19,706 nucleotides of DNA from the NCBI GenBank assembly GCA_026770615.1, contig MU631314.1, forward strand, positions 524,835 to 544,540, read 5' to 3'. The notes beneath the pieces were generated by a model, which made no database searches, was not told where the DNA came from, and was given only the letters and a program-made list of their open reading frames with translations. Origin of the DNA: Pavlovales sp. CCMP2436. Lineage: Eukaryota; Haptophyta; Pavlovophyceae; Pavlovales. This document shows, piece by piece, positions 16,195-19,706 of the stretch. Every line of letters begins with the position of its first letter. Within the stretch, counting starts at the first letter, position 1. Position numbers and translations under genes: made by a program.

Positions 16195-18061
16195 ATGGGG
16201 CCAGCCTCGAACCGCTGCTGTGACGACGACGGCTGCTGTGAGAAGCCGGTGCCTCCGCCGCCGCCGCGCTTGGACATCTGCACGCCATGCTGCGAACCCA
16301 AACCTCCCAAGCCCGAGGCGGCCAAGGCCGATGTGCAGATAAACATCGAGTTGCGGTGCACCGCGTGCACCGACGCGCCGGGCGCGGTGCCGCACGTTAT
16401 GGTGCGCACCGCGCTGCGCGTGCGCGGCGTCTGCTGCGACTCAGAGGTGCGGCTCGTCGAAAAGCTGCTACGCCCGCTGCGCGGCCTGGCCGGGTCCGAC
16501 GCGGTCGACGTGAACGTGCTCTCCAAGATGGTGTACGTGCAGCACTGCGCGGCCGTGTGCTGCCTGCCGCCCGAGCAGATCGCGGCCACACTCAACTGCG
16601 CGCAGCTTGGCGCGGTGCTCGCTTTAGGCGCGCGTGGCGGCGTCGACGCCGAGGGCCGCGGAAGCTGCGCCGCGATCGCCGACGCGCGTCAGTACGCCTT
16701 TGTCGCTGCTCTGTGGCTGCTGCTCGCGCTCGGCACCTTTGGCAGCCGGCTGCGCCTGCTGACCGACGAGAGCGCGCGCGTGCTGCTCGTCGCGTGCGCG
16801 CTGTTCGGGCTCGCGCCCATCGCGTTCACTATTATCAACACCGCTTGTTGGGCGGGCGGCGGCGTCTCGGTCGAGATGAAGCTGCTGATGCTCGTCGCCA
16901 CGCTCGGCGCGCTCGGCGTGGGCGAGACGTGCGACGCAGCTCTTCTCGTCGCGCTTTTCGGCGCGTCGCAGCTAGTGGAGCACGCGGCCATGGAGCGCGT
17001 GGGCGCGGCCCTGCGCGCCGCGACGCACCTCGCGCAGCCGAGCACCGCCACGCGCGCCGCCACCGGGGCTCAGGTGGCACTGAGCGAGCTGAAGGCGGGA
17101 GACCGCATCTCGCTCCGCGCGGGCGAGCAGTGCTCGGCGAATGGGCGCGTGGTGGCGGGCAAGGCGGTCGTTTCCGAGGCCGCACTCACGGGCGAGCACG
17201 CGCCGCGCACGGTCGGCAAGGGGGACGAGCTGGCGGCCGGCTGCTTGGTGACCACGGGGTATTGCGAGCTCCAACTCAGCGCGCCGCCTGCGCACTCCGA
17301 GCTCGCCAAGGCCGCGCAGCTCGTCGCGCTGGCGCAGACGCAGCGGCCGCGCGTGCAGGCGGCGGTCGATCGCTTTGCGCGCTTCTGGACGCCGGCCGTG
17401 CTCATCGCGGCAACCGCGGTCGCGGGCTGGGGCCTCTTCCACCGCCAGCCATACGCCCTGGCCATCCGGCCAGCGCTCTCGCTGCTGCTGCTCGCGTGCC
17501 CGTGTTCCCTCGTCCTTTCCGCGCCCGTGCCCACCGCCTGCGCCATTGCCGCAGCCGCGCGGCATGGCGTGCTCATCCGCCGCGCCGACTGCCTCGAGGC
17601 GCTCGCCGACGTGCGCGCGCTGGGCGCCGACAAGACGGGGACACTCACGACGGGCCATTTCACCGTGGTGGCCATTCAGCGCTACACAGAGGCGGCCGAC
17701 GCGGGTGCGCGCGCGCAGCCCGGCGCCGCGGGGGCAGAGGCGCGCGCAAAGGCGGCAGGCGAGGTACAGCAGCTGCTCCGGCTGGCGGCGGCGGTGGAGG
17801 CGCGCTCGACGCACCCTCTGGCCTCGGCCGTGGTGGCGCAGGCGATGGGCTGCGTGGCCGAGGCGAGCCTCACGGGCATCTCCCTGCCCAAGGCGCTCCA
17901 CTTCCGTGCGGTGGAGGGCGTGGGCGTGCAGGCAGACGTGACCGACGAGACGGGCAACGCGGCGGGCGATTCGCTGGCCGTGGTGGTGGGCAACGAAAAG
18001 GTAGAGCATTCTTCTTCTTTGTTTCATTCTTTTTTTATTTATTCTTTTGTTATTTATTCTT

Positions 18062-18097
<36 letters not shown>

Positions 18098-19001
18098 TGT
18101 TGTTTATTTATTATTACTTGTTGTTATTATACAGGCGCTCGAGTGGGCGGGCTGCGCGCCCGCCTCAGTATCGACTTATAAAAAGTGGTACACGAGCTTT
18201 AACGCCGCGCACTTTGGAAATGCGTCGCTCCTCGTGGTGGTGGACGGCACGCCCCGGCTCGCGATCGCTTTGAACGACCAGGCGCGCCCCGAGGCGGCCC
18301 ATGCGGTTGCGCGGCTCAAGCAGCTCGGCATCGAGACGACGATGCTCACCGGCGCCTCCGCCACCACCGCCGCGCCCGTCGCAGCGCAGCTCGAGCTGGC
18401 CGACTGGCGCGCCAGCCTGCTGCCCGCGCAGAAGAGCGCCTGGGTGCGCGAGCGGCGCGCCCGCGGGCCCGTGGCGATGCTCGGCGACGGGATCAACGAC
18501 GCGCCCGCGCTCGCGCTCGCCGACGTGGGTGTGGCCATGGGCGGCTCTGGCACGGCGTTGGCGTGCGAGGCAGCCTCCATCGTGCTGCTCGACGAGAATT
18601 TGCTGCGCCTGCCGCAGACCGTGCGGCACGCGCGCAGGACGCGCGCTGTGGTGCGCGCCAACATTTGCATCTCCGTCGGTGCCAAAATCATCGCGGGGAG
18701 CCTCGCGCTCTTCGGGCTCCTCCCGCTGGCCATGGCGGCGGGGATGGACCTCGGCGCCACGCTCCTCGTCCTCGCCGTCGGTTGCGTCACGCTACGCGAC
18801 GACATCTGGCGCGACGAGCGCGCCGGCGCGCCCTCGGAACGCCAGACGAGCACGCACGCGGATGCCGAGCTCTTAAACAGCAGTCTCGACAGCACAACCG
18901 AAAAATCGGTTCCCCCTTCCTCGGAACTGAGAGCTTGGCTGCTACGACGAATTCACGAGCTGAACTTGTCGATGCACACAGGGGATCAGTATCACTACTA
19001 G
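16195..19001 (+). CDS. P1B-2-type heavy-metal (Zn/Cd) P-type ATPase, two exons, 890 aa
   Basis: ATP-driven export of zinc/cadmium-class divalent metals across a membrane. Exon 1 is 16195-18000 and exon 2 is 18135-19001, joined between codons (Lys602/Ala603). The N-terminal leader is Cys-rich (pairs at 8-9, 14-15, 32-33) and leads to an HMA-like domain with GVCCDSE (80-84), the CCxxE metal site known from plant Zn-ATPases. Then come TM1-4 (about 166-268), TGE (332-334) in the actuator, TM5 (397-416), TM6 with CPCS (435-438), the phosphorylation loop DKTGTLT (Asp479), HP (540-541), GDGINDAP (719-726), and TM7-8 with N778-(x7)-K786-(x20)-D807-LG, the P1B-2 signature. The tail is short, without the Cys/His-rich extension of plant HMA2/4. 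An in-frame TAG at 16177 limits the start to ATG 16195 unless an upstream exon exists. Confidence 0.95.
18001..18134 (+). other. GT-AG intron of the ATPase gene (134 nt) with (TTG)n
   Basis: The donor is AAAAG|GTAGAG and the acceptor TTATTATACAG|GCG. The body is strongly T-rich, with TATTTATTCTTTTGT repeated in tandem and a run of 11 TTG units (18062-18094). Without splicing the frame of exon 1 ends at 18273 and loses the nucleotide-binding hinge motif and TM7-8, so splicing is required for a functional pump. Confidence 0.93.
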
Positions 19002-19600
19002 ATCGCCCTGTGTGTTGCTAGTTATATGGCGAGAAACTGGCCAATTAAATAAGGCAAATTTGAATTAGCCATTTTATACCTAAAATCGTACTACGTCATT
19101 GAACAAAGGATAGAAACTTTGAAAACGCCTTTATTAGACGCAGATTAGACGAGAATAATTTCGGTGCTCGGCTCGACACCTATTTCTAATACGGGGTTCA
19201 GGGCTTCCAAGATAGATACGTACCAATTTTGTTTTCAGAACCTAGAAAAGTAACTAATAACTAGAATTTTACACCGAGCTCGCCGCATGCGCCCCGCCGG
19301 AGGCGCCTTCGCTTGGGAAGAATGTTGTTGGCCCTTTTTTAAACAAATACATACAGGAAGAAGAGGTCTAATTAAGGCTATTTGCCTATATGACAGGCAC
19401 TTCCGGGCTCCGAGCCGCCCCCCAAACCTACTTTCGTCCCGCCCAGACCCCCCCCCCGCCCACCTAGAACCTAGCCCTAAGAAAACAAGATTTTTTTAAA
19501 AATGCCTTCTATCAGAAGCACTGTCGGGGTCGTCAAGAACAGAGGTGACGTAGTGATGAGGGTGGTATTTTTAGCAATAAATATCGAATACCACCCGCAA
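19002..19600. other. Spacer downstream of the ATPase, no gene seen
   Basis: AT-rich, with scattered short frames lacking coding bias. It contains a GC-rich palindrome (about 19286-19304, GCGCC...GGCGC) and a 10-C run (19448-19457). The first part presumably includes the ATPase 3' UTR and polyadenylation site, but no signal can be named with confidence. Confidence 0.6.
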
Positions 19601-19706
19601 GATGTACGCGCTGATGGGCGTGAGTCCGATGGAGGCGGCCGCGCGCATCAAGAAGCAGCTCATCAACACGATCGGTACGATCGCGGCACGCGGCCATGCG
19701 CAGCTG
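19601..19706 (+). pseudogene. Partial second copy of the nuclease-like ORF family, C-terminal part (runs off window)
   Basis: The frame from ATG 19601 reads MYALMGVSPMEAAARIKKQL then INTIGTIAARGHAQL at the window end. IGTIAARGHAQL matches LGVIVARGHARL in the decayed ORF at 10896-11960, and the bases also match around CGCGGCCA. Upstream in the same frame there are stops, so this is a 5'-truncated fragment or a later exon. The rest lies outside the window. Confidence 0.4.

Noticed and set aside
16972..18027. A 351-codon open frame on the - strand
   Set aside because: Antisense shadow of the ATPase exon 1, which has unmistakable family motifs on the + strand.
16287..19001. A continuous 904-codon + frame spanning the whole ATPase region
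   Set aside because: Only its part after 18135 is real coding (exon 2). Before the intron it is an Arg-rich out-of-frame shadow, and the run through the intron is chance.

Overview
This window looks like nuclear DNA of a GC-rich eukaryotic microalga, most likely one with a secondary or tertiary plastid (haptophyte-like, though a pelagophyte or dinoflagellate cannot be excluded). The reasons are spliced genes with GT-AG and one GC-AG intron, coding exons with very high GC in third positions set in AT-richer spacers, a small protein with a signal-peptide-plus-transit-like N-terminus, and dense mobile-element debris. All supported genes lie on the + strand. Species identity is inference.

Three probably functional host genes can be assembled by splicing. 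(1) 2085-4567: a five-exon MsrA-like methionine sulfoxide reductase (289 aa). Its exons are scattered over 2.5 kb because introns 2, 3 and 4 are filled with repeats. (2) 9854-10481: a two-exon, 154-aa protein with a probable plastid-targeting leader and one C-terminal membrane helix. (3) 16195-19001: a two-exon P1B-2-type Zn/Cd-transporting P-type ATPase (890 aa) with every diagnostic motif, interrupted by one T-rich intron.

Between them lies accessory DNA. Positions 5063-8740 are a degenerate cut-and-paste transposon: terminal inverted repeats of about 45-55 bp, a candidate 4-bp target duplication, and a broken transposase-like gene with frameshifts and stops. A 157-bp hairpin-rich element sits inside its left terminal repeat, and the uninterrupted right repeat shows what the site looked like before insertion. 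Positions 10896-11960 are a decayed ORF with a PD-(D/E)XK-like ExK motif and an RGG-like tail, of a type I associate with protist retroelements. A second copy of its C-terminal part starts at 19601 and runs off the window. Positions 12156-12650 hold a ~205-bp tandem repeat. Positions 12932-15790 hold high-GC coding segments in shifted frames; the largest carries a region resembling the palm of transposon/virus family-A-like polymerases (TV-Pol).

The spacers contain a two-copy ~163-bp MITE family (990-1152 and 9549-9710, opposite orientations), a permuted two-block repeat (1214-1374 and 3828-4002), a 71-bp inverted-repeat pair inside intron 4 of the MsrA-like gene, microsatellites, GC-rich hairpins, and many long C-tracts that occur only on the + strand. 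No tRNA, rRNA, CRISPR or bacterial-style operon was seen. The strongest candidates for something little described are the repeat-bearing introns of the MsrA-like gene, the TV-Pol-like locus, and the transposon with its nested insertion.
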